Shown here: in pieces, positions 12,788 to 47,357 of the stretch | How the letters are laid out: every line of letters starts with the position of its first letter | Numbering within the stretch: the first letter of the stretch is position 1 | From: Juglans regia | Lineage: Eukaryota > Streptophyta > Magnoliopsida > Fagales > Juglandaceae | Assembly: GCF_001411555.2 (NCBI RefSeq) | Contig: NC_049901.1 | Coordinates: forward strand, 33,862,838 to 33,926,837 | Length of the DNA: 64,000 nt | Direction of reading: 5' to 3' | Notes under the pieces: generated by a model | Told to the model about the DNA's origin: nothing | The model's input: only the letters and a program-made list of their open reading frames with translations | Databases searched by the model: none | Position numbers and translations under genes: made by a program

Positions 12788-14192
12788 AAATGCAGTTGTT
12801 GACTCTTTATATTTCTAGAGCATATGCATTAGTGTAGGCATCCTATACTTTTATGCAGTTTTTGACTAATATTAAGCTTTTTAAAGCATTGGCATTGGTG
12901 TAGCCAAATATAAATATAAACCAAAATTTAGTTAACAACCCCATAAAATTGTCTACATTGGAAGAGGCAAAGGCAACTTTTTTGCTTACAAGTTACAATA
13001 ATCCTACATATTTGTATGGTTACTATTCCCCATCCATTGAATAATTTATGTTAATTTCTCTCTCCTCACACTCACACTTAGACTCTCTATCTCAACTCAT
13101 AAGCCTTTAGACATTGGTTCAAGCAGTCTGTCAAGCGTCCCTTGAGCGAACATTAGGGTTAGTGCTTTGCTTGAACTTAAAATCACGCACACCTCCAGTG
13201 CACAATCTGTCTGAGTTCACTCGAGCCTACTATCGAGTACGCCTCAAGCGTACTCACTGTTTGAGTTTCACTCGAGCACCAGGTTGAGTGATAGTCGAGT
13301 GAATAATCTGTCTGTGCCTTTTTTACTTACAAACTAGGCTCCACATATAACCCAACAAAGAAGAGTGGACAAAATGTGTTTGTTAGTTTCAAGAGTCATA
13401 GATGTGATTTGGGTAAAAGTAAGATTGTCAAAATGTGTTTGTTGGTTTCAAGAATTATAAATATGATTGTTTGATAGAAGAAATGTTGCAAAAGAAGATA
13501 GTTGACAAACAATAATTTAATTATAATTTTTTTGATTTAATAATTTAATTTAATTATAATTTGATTATTAATTAACATATGATATGTAGAACTGTAAAAA
13601 AATGAAAAAGATAAATTAGAATAAATAAATATTATAATTAATAATATTTTATTATTATTTTGACTAATAGATAGATAATCTAATTTGAGAATTTCTCTTG
13701 AATGGAATAGGCAAAAGACAAATATATGATATTAGCCAAATTTTAAGTTTGCCTTTACCTATTCTAATGCTAATGCTCTAAGCCTGGGTTGGAATAAGCA
13801 AATGCTCGTGAAAATACTTTCATCTGCAGTTAATCTCCTTATTTGTATGGAGTTATGTAGTATGGGAAATTGATTAAAAAATATTATTTTCTCTCTCCAT
13901 AAAAATCTAAATGTAGCCATGCGCAATTAAATAAAAAACCATTTAAATATGATACTTTGTGTTTTTATATAATTTGATGTATTTTTTATGTCTTGTGTGA
14001 TTTACAATTTGATCTAATTTGATTTGATGTAATTTGATTATGTTGATGCGTTGTAATTTTTTGTGTGGATATATTTGATAGTATATTTTTAAAAATTATG
14101 AAAATGAAAATAGAGCTGATTTTATAGATTTAAGTACACATTAGAAAAACATATGATAAAAAATATTATTATATTAAGAATACAAATTTTTT
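12788..14192. other. AT-rich repeat-derived intergenic DNA
   Basis: No gene seen. A possible MITE has inverted ends AGCATTGGCATTGGTGTAGCC (near 12888) and the complementary AATGCTAATGCTCT (near 13780). Its inside holds a CTCGAGC/TCGAGTG-rich segment (13100-13330) and AT-rich sequence. Terminal similarity is imperfect and no TSD was established. Confidence 0.4.
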
Positions 14193-14330
14193 GTACAGTC
14201 ATTTTTACTTACTCTTTTGTGTACTCTACTAATGTGATTGACTGTATTATTTTTTTAATATAAAATAACTATTTTGACCAATTACATCAATGGAGTGCAC
14301 AAAAAATACGTAAAAGTAAATATACGTAGC
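14193..14330. mobile_element. fold-back MITE
   Basis: The two ends are imperfect reverse complements. The left arm has TTTTTACTTACTCTTTTGTG and CTACTAATGTGATTGACTG. The right arm, read as its complement, has TTTACTTTTACGTATTTTTT and CCATTGATGTAATTGGTC. About 138 bp with a short AT-rich loop is typical of a non-coding MITE. Confidence 0.7.
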
Positions 14331-14437
14331 AGAACTTTATTAAAAATTATTGCTAATCCAATGTAAGTTCGATTTTGGATAGATTAGACAAAATGTAAAA
14401 AGTGGCATGTGTAGCCAAAAAAATACCTAAATCTAAA

Positions 14438-14850
14438 GGTGCAATACGTGTTCACAAGTTGTGTCAAGTTATGGATATTTAATTATATAGGTCAACCCGC
14501 ATTGTTCGTTAAGTTAAATGAGTCAGGCATTCAAATCCTAAAACGACCAATTCAAAGAACAAATCGTGTCTTGTCACATGTTTTGATCCGTTTAATAATT
14601 AACTAGAAATGAGTCAATCAATACTTTATGACTCATTTCAATCCGTTTCATGTAAATGAGTTGAAGTAACACGCAAAACCTATTTGATTTGATTAAAATA
14701 ATTTTACATAAAAATTAAAATCTATATTTATTAGTATCCAAAATATCTCCAAAAAAATAATAATCCTACCTACTAATAAAAAATATCTGTATTTTTCAGA
14801 TTTTAACCTATAATAACCAATATTACAAAGAGAATATCTTCACACATGTA
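14438..14850 (-). mobile_element. hAT-like non-autonomous element, terminal part
   Basis: Begins GGTGCAATACGTGTTCAC, like the GGGTGGCAAT terminus at 4292, followed by TGACTCATTTC/ATCCGTTTCATG subterminal sequence. The segment 14700-14840 is the reverse complement of about 4570-4700. It appears to be the opposite end of the same family. Confidence 0.5.
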
Positions 14851-14954
14851 TGTCCAATATACTCCAAACAACAGCATCTAATGGTAGCCTGTCACGTAGA
14901 GCCCACATCCTTCTAATGGTGGACTGCATTGCAGAGGGAAAAAAAAATAATTCT

Positions 14955-15095
14955 GTCACTTTCGTGCTCCTCCTTCCCCCCTCTTTCTCTCACTCAAGAA
15001 ACCCTTTGAGATCTAAAGGTCACCGTCACTCTCGTCCTCCTCCTTCCCCCTCTCTCTCTCCTTCCCAAGAAACTGTTCGAGATCCAGAGGCCACC
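14955..15095. repeat. 70-bp pyrimidine-rich tandem duplication
   Basis: Two head-to-tail units begin GTCACT(T/C)TCGT at 14955 and 15025. Each contains CTCCTCCTTCCCCC, a CT run and a GA(A/G)-GATC(T/C)A(A/G)AGG(T/C)CACC end. A partial third unit may follow. Open frames here are low-complexity Ser/Pro/Arg translations and are not genes. Confidence 0.85.
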
Positions 15096-15199
15096 GGAAC
15101 CCACTCCCTCTCTCGATCTCTTGTCCCTCTTTCCCTCCTCCATGAGTCTCGTAAGTCACCCTCCCTCCCTCTCTCATTCTCTCTCTCTCTGAGCCAGGT

Positions 15200-16190
15200 A
15201 TAACATTTCCACCATAACGCTCCCTCCCTCGGCTCCACTGAAACCCCCCGAAACCACCCTCAATTGATGATTGGATTGCATCCAAGACTCATGACTTTAT
15301 GATTTTACAGTCTAATGCTTACAAAAAAAAAAAAAAATACAAAGAAGCAATATCAGCTACTAGGAATCTAACAACAATGCGCATTAGATTATAATCCCTC
15401 AATGGGAATCACAAAGACTCAGCTACTGAGAATCACAAAGAACCCTCTTAGACTTTCCATTTATTCTAGTTTATTGTGCTGTTGAATGGATAGCAAAAGG
15501 CCAAGCTTCTCTTGATTGGTGCTATATATCAAAACTGATCATGCTTATAAAAAAAATCCCGATAATTGATGGACATATGAGAACTAATCTTGGTATTTGA
15601 AAAATAAGGTTGGAGGTTTTTTCTTGCAACATCAATTTCCATAATGGAATGAATCTGTAGGAATGGGCAGTAGTGCGATGGTTCGCATGGGGTGGAGGGC
15701 AGCAGTGCGATGATTCGTGCGACTACGGTGGGGTGCACCGGTCTGGTTTGGAGCTCATCCACGGGGACTGGAGGTCGTACGGCTTGCGATGAGCTATGGT
15801 GCGAAGGGATTTTTTGTCAAAGTGGTTTATAGGGATTTTCCTTTCTGTCGAAGTGGGTTCCTTGAGATTTTGATTTTGCGCTATGGTGCAATGCGGCTCA
15901 ACAACTTTCTACGTGCTTAGGTAACGTGTCACCACCTCCTTATTAGCTGCCGATAAAGTCATTACATAGGATGCGCCGTTCTAAAGAGGAACTGTATTAC
16001 AAACTCAACAATAACAAATATGAGTATAGGTCCAGAATTACAATTTCAATAATAAAAATACAAACATATTAAAAAATATCGATATTACAATTCAATAATA
16101 ATAAATACTATTATTATAATTCATCGATAATAAAATTTTTATCCTAAAAAAAACCGAAAGAAGGACATTTTACAAGTTTTGCTGCAAGCC
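15200..16190. other. intergenic DNA upstream of RECQL3
   Basis: No gene or recognised repeat. Moderately GC-rich at 15660-15900, AT-rich at 15990-16160. The RECQL3 promoter must lie at the right end, but I cannot place a TATA box or start site with confidence. Confidence 0.4.
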
Positions 16191-16423
16191 TGCAAGGCCA
16201 CAGGCCCAATTCTCAAGAGAGATCCAGCACAAAATAAAGGGGCACGTTCCGGGTTTTATTACGCCCTCAGAGAACAGAAGTCCGACTCTTTTGTGTCTAT
16301 TTTTCTGGGTTCTTCAGTTTCCTCTTCGTTTTCTGATTCTTACGTTCCAAACATATTTAGAAAAATAAGGGAAAGAGTGAGAAAGTGGTTGTGTTTGGTT
16401 GCAGAGCTTCGACAGGACCGGAA

Positions 16424-41142
<24,719 letters not shown>

Positions 41143-41718
41143 CAAGGCTTTTTTTTTTTGTTCTCAAGTAATTATTGCTTCGGTTCATAAAGTTTCAGGG
41201 AAGCAGTGTTCGAATAAGATTGCAAAACTTTTAGAATGATGTATTTTTATTATATGCATTCTAGTGTATATGGAATACTATTTGTCGACCCCACAGAAAC
41301 GTTGTTGTGCTTTTGAAAAATCGAATGTCGTTTATCCAACGTTGTATTCTACTTTTTCTCATAAATAAACAAAACGTGGCGGTGAGACCATTTTGAGCCT
41401 GATTTCATGGATAAGCCCCAAGTATATGTACAAAATACTGATGCTAATTACTATCAAACAAATGCGCATATTAATTTAAGATTTCACCCATATAAATATA
41501 GATCATTGTGATCATAAAGAGACAACTCGTGTAACAAGAAACTCCAAAAAATAACCAAACTAGATATTTTTATTAATCCAAATCAGAATATTTCCACGGG
41601 CAAACAGTATAGTATGCAATTGATCATAGATAATTTTCTCTATATAAATGTCAATAGCAAGTATGCCAGTCATTAATTCAAATCATCAAATCATTTCAGC
41701 AACCAGAACAAACCATGC
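41143..41718 (+). other. RECQL3 3' UTR and spacer
   Basis: Starts with a T-rich stretch after the stop codon. No further coding is seen before the protease pseudogene at 41719. AATAAA-like sequence occurs in the spacer, but no poly(A) site is assigned. Confidence 0.5.
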
Positions 41719-42703
41719 ATGGGCTTCACTAACCAATGCCAATGCATTTGTTTGGCTTTGATCCTCACTTTGGGAGCTTTGGCTTCTCAAAATGCTGCTC
41801 GCACCCTCCAAGATGTGGTAATGTGTGAGATGCATGAGCAATGGATGGCTCGCTATGGACGACGTATATATGAAAACAATCAGGAGAAGGAGAATTAGCG
41901 TTTGAAGATATTCAAGGAAAATGTTGCAATTATAGTATCTTTTAACAGCGTTAGAAACAAACCTTACAAGTTAGGAGCCAAAAAATTTGTAGATCTTACG
42001 AATGAAGAGTTCAAAGCCTCACGAAATAGATTCAAGGGACACGAATGCTCGTGAAAGATTTCTTCCTTCAAATATCAAAATGTGACTGCATTGCCTTCTT
42101 ACATGGATTGGAGAAAGAAAGGAGCCGTTAACACCTATCTAAGACCAAGGCCAATGTGGTAATTGTCTAATCTTGAGATGAAATATGTCCACTTTATGTT
42201 TCCAACTCTTTTTTGTGATGAAATGTAGGATGTTGCTGGGCATTTTCAGCAATCGCAGCCATGGAAGGAATTACTAAGCAAAAAACTGGTCAATTGATCT
42301 CTTTGTCAGAGCAAGAGCTGGTTGACTGTGACATTGAAGGAGTGGACCAAGGTTGTAGCGGTGGTCTGATGGACAATGCTTTCCAATTAATCCAACACAA
42401 TCATGGTCTCACTACGGAAGCCAACTATATATCCTTACATGGGTGTCGATGGAACCTGCAACACAAAGGGTGAAGCCAACCATGCAGCCAACATTAATGG
42501 CTATGAAGATGTGCCACCAATAGTGAGAAGACACTTCTTAAGGCCGTAGCTAATCAGCCAATTTCTGTTGCCATAGATGCTGGAGTATCTGACTTCCAGT
42601 TCTATTCAAGCGGCATCTTTACAGGAGAGTGTGGTACTAGCCTAGATCATGGTGGTTACTGCTGTTGGTTATGGGGTTACTAATGATGGGACCAAGTATT
42701 GGC

Positions 42704-43107
42704 TCTCATGAAACAGAAGATGAGTACAAGGAAAAGAAACATGAAGACACTAAACAAGTACACCACAACATGCAGAAAATACCATGCAACAAGCAAGTTG
42801 ATGAAAATCACAATGCAGCAGCTAAAAGGTGTAAAGCACTAGCACAGAAAAGCAAAGCAAAAGAAGGAAAGGATGGGGTGACAAATCAACCTCAAAGGCT
42901 GCACTGATTATACACAAAAGTAAATAAAGTGATGAAAGACATGCATATGTCAAAACCTACAGACTGCAATAGATTGCTTTGCTCTTTTATGTTTTTCTAT
43001 AATGTATATATATGTAGCAGAACTTTGTATCTACAATGAATTGGAATGAAAATAAGTTTTTCTCCATATTGCGATTTCATTTCGAGTTCTTATTTCCACT
43101 TCTAACA
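42704..43107 (+). repeat. 5' LTR of the copia element
   Basis: 404 bp, starting TCTCATGAAACAG and ending TTCCACTTCTAACA. Compared with the 3' LTR it lacks about 48 bp after GATTGCTT. TSD TTGGC sits directly to its left. Confidence 0.92.
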
Positions 43108-43119
43108 TGGTATCACAGC
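43108..43119 (+). promoter_or_regulatory. primer-binding site (tRNA-iMet type)
   Basis: TGGTATCACAGC directly follows the 5' LTR. It is one base from the common copia TGGTATCAGAGC, complementary to the 3' end of initiator tRNA-Met. Confidence 0.85.
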
Positions 43120-44616
43120 AGTCTAGTTGTCCTGCTGTGTTTGCTTAAATCTGCAAACAAACTTCATTTTCTAAGCCATGACATCCTCATTTTCTTCTTC
43201 TTCTCCTATTTCCCTTGCTGAGGACCCAAGCAGTCCATTCTTTCTACATCACAGTGATAATGTTAACATTGTCATTGTATCACCTCCATTAACTAGTTCG
43301 AATTACATATCTTGGAGCAGATCATTTCTACTTTCCATTTCAATAAAAAACAAGCTAGGCTTCCTGGATGGCACCATTACTACTCCTGAGTTGTCAGATC
43401 CCTCATTTGTGTCATGGCTGAGATGTAACAACATTTTGCTAGCTTGGATCCTGAATTCTGTTTCAAAGGATATTGCTTCTAATGTAGTTTTCATGACCTC
43501 AGCTAAACAGGTTTGAGACAAACTTAAAGAAAGATTTGCTCAACCTAATGAAGCTTGAATTTATCATCTCCAACACAAGCTCAGTAGCATTGTTCAAGGG
43601 CACCTATCTATAAGTGATTACTTCACACAACTTAATGCTATTTGGGAAGAATTACACATTTTCACCCACTTCCATGTCACAATCTGTCCTACCAGATGAC
43701 TCATCTTCACCCACTCACATGTCACAATCTATCTCACAATCCGAAACACCCCATCTTGAAATATCTTTCCCTGCTACCTCCCTCGATTCAACTCCTCCTT
43801 CACCCCAACCTCATGAGCTGCCTACCACCCCTCCCTTTCGAAGTTCCACCAGAGATAGATATCAACCTGCCTATCTCCATCAATACCACTGTCAAATAGC
43901 AGCATCTCATCCCTTCATCAATACTTCCTCCACATCCTCTTCAACTCTTCACCCACTCCACCATCACTTGACCTACAAACACCTCTCCCCATCCCACCAA
44001 TAATTTTTTGCTTCCCTCTCAATGTTTTCTGAACCATTCTCCTATAGTGAAGCTGTCCAATTCAAGCATTGGTAGGATGCCATGAACATTGAACTTAGTG
44101 CCTTAGAAGAGAAAAACACTTGGACTGTTACTTCTCTTCCCCCCCAACAAAACTACATTTGGTTGTAAATATGTCTTCAAAGTCAAGCTTCAATATGATG
44201 GTTCTCTTGAAAGACACAAAGCAAGACTTGTAGCAAAGGGATACGCTCAAAGAGAGGGTTTTGGCTTCTGAGAGACCTTCAGTCCAATGGCCAAACTCAT
44301 CACAGTTCGTGTCTTTCTTGCCTTGGCATCCATTCAAAACTGGTTTTTGTCTCAAATGGATGTTCATAATGCATTTTTACATGGATGAGGAAATGATTTG
44401 GACTTACCACTTGGTTACAACATTCACATTGAGCAGCTTGAGGGGGAGAAATTGGTATGCAAGCTAAATAAGTCCATTTATGGACTTTAACAAGCATCAA
44501 GGCAATGGTTTTCAAAATTCTCTAATTCATTCACTGCCATTGGTTTTCATTAATCCAAATTTGACTACTCTTTATTCACCAAAGGGAGTAAAAAAGGAGT
44601 CTTCACAGCACTCCTA

Positions 44617-45804
44617 GTGTATGTGGATGATATCATAATAGGAGGCAATTCTCAAGGAGAAATTGATCTGCTCAAAGCTCATCTTCATGGAAAATTCAAA
44701 ATCAAGGAACTTGGACCTCTCAAATATTCCCTAGGACTAGAGGTTGCAAGATCATTAGCTGGAATAAATGTTTGTCAAAGGACGTTTACCCTCGAAATCT
44801 TGAAAGACGCAAGGTTACTTGGCACCAAACCTACCTCCACACCCATTGAGTTAAATCACAAATTGAGTCATACCACAAATGAGATCCTACAAGACCCTAC
44901 AACCTATAGAAGACTCATTGGAAGACTCATCTACCTGACCATTACCAGGCTAGCCATTACCTATGCTATAAATGTTCTGAGCCAGTTTATGGACAAACCC
45001 TCACAAGCTCACTTACACTCAGCTTATAGAGTTCTCAGATATCTCAAAGGATCTATAAGCCAGGGCATATTCCTATCATCAAAGTCATTTATACACTTGA
45101 AAGCCTACAATGATTCTGATTGGGTTGCTTGTCCCGAAACTAGGAGATCAGTCACAGGTTTCTGTATATTTATTGGGGACCCATTGGTAAGTTGGAAATC
45201 AAAGAAACAAGTGACTATTTCTAGGTCCTCAGCAGAAGCAGAATATAGAGCATTGACCTCTACAAGCTGTGAAATTTTTTGGCTCCTTGGTCTGTTAAAG
45301 GAACTCAACATTGACCATGCACAACCTACTCTCTTACTCTATGATAACCAAGCAACAATTCATATCACAAAGAACCCCATCTTCCATGAGAGAACTAAAT
45401 ATATAGAACTGGATTGCCATTTTGTTAGAGAAAATGTCTTGGCTGGAATCATCACACCTGTCCACATTGCCTCAAAGTTCCAACTAGCAGATATCTTCAC
45501 TAATACCTTAATAGTTTCGTTTTTCAGTTCTTATTGTCTAAGATGGGAATATTCAACATCTATACTCATCTTGAAAGGGAGTCTCACGAAACAGAAGATG
45601 AGTACAAGGAAAAGAAAAATGAAGATGCTAAACAAGTACACCACAACATGCAGAAAATACCATGCAACAAGCAAGTTGATGAAAAGCACAATGCAACAGC
45701 TAAAAGGTGTAAAGCACTGGCACAGAAAAGCAAAGCAACATAAGGAAAGCATGGGCGACATATCAACATCAAAGGCTGCACTGATTACACAAAAAAGCAA
45801 ATAA
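44617..45804 (+). pseudogene. copia pol: RT C-terminal half and RNase H
   Basis: An open frame from YVDD through RNase H. RT thumb: GKFKIKELGPLKYSLGLEVA. RNase H: NDSDWVACPETRRS, SRSSAEAEYRALTSTSCEIFW, LLYDNQATIHITKNPIFHER and a final LADIFTNTL near 45510. The frame then runs on into the 3' LTR (45582 onward), so its last 80 or so residues are not protein-coding. Catalytic YVDD is intact, but upstream RT parts (44030-44616) are frameshifted. Confidence 0.9.
45572..45581 (+). promoter_or_regulatory. polypurine tract of the copia element
   Basis: The purine-rich TTGAAAGGGAG directly precedes the 3' LTR start TCTCACGAAACAG. This is the expected plus-strand priming site. Confidence 0.8.
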
Positions 45805-46033
45805 AGTGATGAAAGACAAGTAAAGCAATGCCAAAACCAACAGACTGTAATAGATTGCTTGTAAAATAGTAGAAGATAAAAAGTTAACTTTAGGACTCTT
45901 CCCTTTGCTCTTTTCTATTTTTCTATAATGTATATATATGTAGCAGAACTTTGTATCTACAATGAATTGGAATGAGAGTCAGTTTTTCTCCATATTGAGA
46001 TTTCATTTCGAGTTCTTATTTCCACTTCTAACA
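45582..46033 (+). repeat. 3' LTR of the copia element
   Basis: 452 bp, starting TCTCACGAAACAG and ending TTCCACTTCTAACA, followed by TSD TTGGC. It carries the 48-bp segment missing in the 5' LTR. The LTR pair differs at scattered sites, so the insertion is not recent. Confidence 0.92.
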
Positions 46034-46438
46034 TTGGCTGGTGAAGAACTTGCGGGGTATAGAATGGGGTGAAAAAGGGTACATAAGGATGCAAAGAGAT
46101 ATTGATGCAAAGGAAGGCCTTTGTGGTATAGCTATGCAAGCCTCTTATTCGATGGCATAAAATTTGGAAATTAGAATCAATATCAATGTCCACTACCTCA
46201 CATGCAATCTAGTGCACTACTTATTTTCAAATCTTTTGGTTCTTACTATTTGAAATCTATATGTATAATTTGTCTGGTTCCATATGGACAATGTCGATGA
46301 ACCTTTTCCATACTAGTAATTATTGTCAATAACATTTTCTCTTACATCTATGAAATGCTTATCCATCTAGCTTGAGGATGCGGACCGTACCTTAGCTCCT
46401 TATTTTTCTTGACCAGAGCTATATTGTTTAAAAAGACT

Positions 46439-46628
46439 TAAAGGAGATTTGAATAATGAGTTGAGTTGAGATGAGAGTTAAAAGTTGAATAAAATATTAT
46501 TAGAATATAATTTTTGTTTTGAGATTTGAAAAAGTTGAATTGTTTATTATATTTTGTTTGAAAGTTTAGGAAAGTTGTAATGATGAGAAGAGTTAAGAAG
46601 AGTGCCTTTGAATCCAAATATCACCTTA
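46439..46628. mobile_element. 190-bp MITE (GAGTTGAGATGAG type)
   Basis: Imperfect inverted ends TAAAGGAGATTTGAAT and, as the right complement, TAAGGTGATATTTGGATT. The interior has TGAGTTGAGTTGAGATGAGAG and TTGAATTGTTTATTATATTTT. This resembles a MITE type I recall as abundant in woody Fagales; that identification is from memory. No TSD was found. Confidence 0.6.
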
Positions 46629-47124
46629 ACAATTAAAATATTTTTAAAGAAATACAAACATACGATGAACGTGGATAGATGAGGGGAGTATGGCTACTTC
46701 AACAGTATTAGAGTTGAGATAAGCTAATTCCTTGAAATCTTTAACCATTTTGGTGGACTATTGATGTAGCAAATATTTTCTTCTTTTAACAACATATATT
46801 GCATATTAACATCTTATGAAGAGACCTTCCAATAAAACATTGGCCTTAAAAATATTTTGAAGTGTATATAATATTTATCCATACAAGAAAATACTATAAT
46901 GAGAGGTAGGATCGAAGACTAATAAAAATTTGGACAGAAAACTCTTTGAAGGATTAGTAGTTTGAATATTCTCATTGAATGCAATGCTAGTCTAGGGATA
47001 AAGTTGCATTTAGGCACTTGGTCACTTAGGTTGGTCAAATTGCTCTATATGCGCAAAGGTTTTACAATTTGAGCAATTGCTAGGCTTTAGTTTGTCAGCA
47101 TAGTAAGTTTCTTACCCGCTATGG
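46629..47124. other. intergenic DNA, nothing recognised
   Basis: AT-rich unique-looking sequence with no coding, RNA or repeat structure that I can support. Confidence 0.4.
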
Positions 47125-47357
47125 TGTAAAAAACGATGTTTTATTTATTTTGCAAATGGAAATTTCTGCATCATTGCACGACTTCAGTATATTGATATAT
47201 ATAGAATGCAGATTTACAGTCACAGTTGTATTGTGAGTTGTATGTACAACTTCTACTCTTATCCTAATGTATACATGAGTTGTACAGAATGCAAGAATCA
47301 TGGAAAGGAAAGTAAATGATTGGATTGTAGCCGTGATGCATGGAGTTTGTCTCATCA
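47125..47357 (-). repeat. 3' LTR of the antisense copia element
   Basis: On the minus strand it starts TGATGAGACAAACTCC after the polypurine tract and ends CGTTTTTTACA, 233 bp with TG...CA ends. The partner LTR was not found near 51200. Confidence 0.75.

Larger units (their letters stand above)
42704..46033 (+). mobile_element. Ty1/copia retrotransposon, internally deleted, with both LTRs
   Basis: LTRs at 42704-43107 and 45582-46033 are flanked by TSD TTGGC (42699-42703 and 46034-46038) inside the protease gene. A primer-binding site (TGGTATCACAGC, 43108) and a polypurine tract (GAAAGGGAG before 45582) are present. Gag starts at 43178 (MTSSFSSSSPISLAEDPSSP, then TSSNYISWSRSFLLSI) and ends early at 43516. 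Most of the protease and integrase coding is missing between about 43650 and 44030. RT and RNase H follow: YVDDIIIGGNSQGEIDLL (44617 onward), YRRLIGRLIYLTITR, DWVACPETRRSVTGFC, SRSSAEAEYRAL and a KFQLADIFT end at about 45500. The RT N-terminal half has stops and frameshifts. Non-autonomous and dead. Confidence 0.95.
41719..46160 (+). pseudogene. papain-type senescence cysteine protease pseudogene (SAG12/SAG39-like), split by a copia element
   Basis: ATG 41719 opens with a signal-peptide-like MGFTNQCQCICLALILTLGA, then an I29 propeptide (HEQWMARYGRRIYENN, FVDLTNEEFKAS). The exon 1 end reads DQGQCG, an intron follows (42159-42228), and exon 2 opens [15 protein letters not shown] with the catalytic Cys present. 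LDHG carries the catalytic His. After the copia insertion, 46034 onward encodes [20 protein letters not shown] and [18 protein letters not shown] at 46160; the usual KNSWG has become KNLRG. Breaks: TAG at 41896-41898, TGA after GHECS, and several frameshifts in exon 2. The family is secreted or vacuolar and degrades protein in senescing leaves. This copy cannot make an enzyme. Confidence 0.9.

Noticed and set aside
4284..14437. ATCTAAA on both sides (4284-4290 and 14431-14437) as a TSD of one 10-kb element
   Set aside because: The terminus after 14437 has the same orientation as the one after 4290, not the inverted one required, so the match is probably chance or part of the family's end.
14850..15203. 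Ser/Arg/Pro-rich frame suggesting an SR-like protein
   Set aside because: It is the translation of a pyrimidine-rich tandem duplication, with no conserved domain, and antisense frames are equally open.
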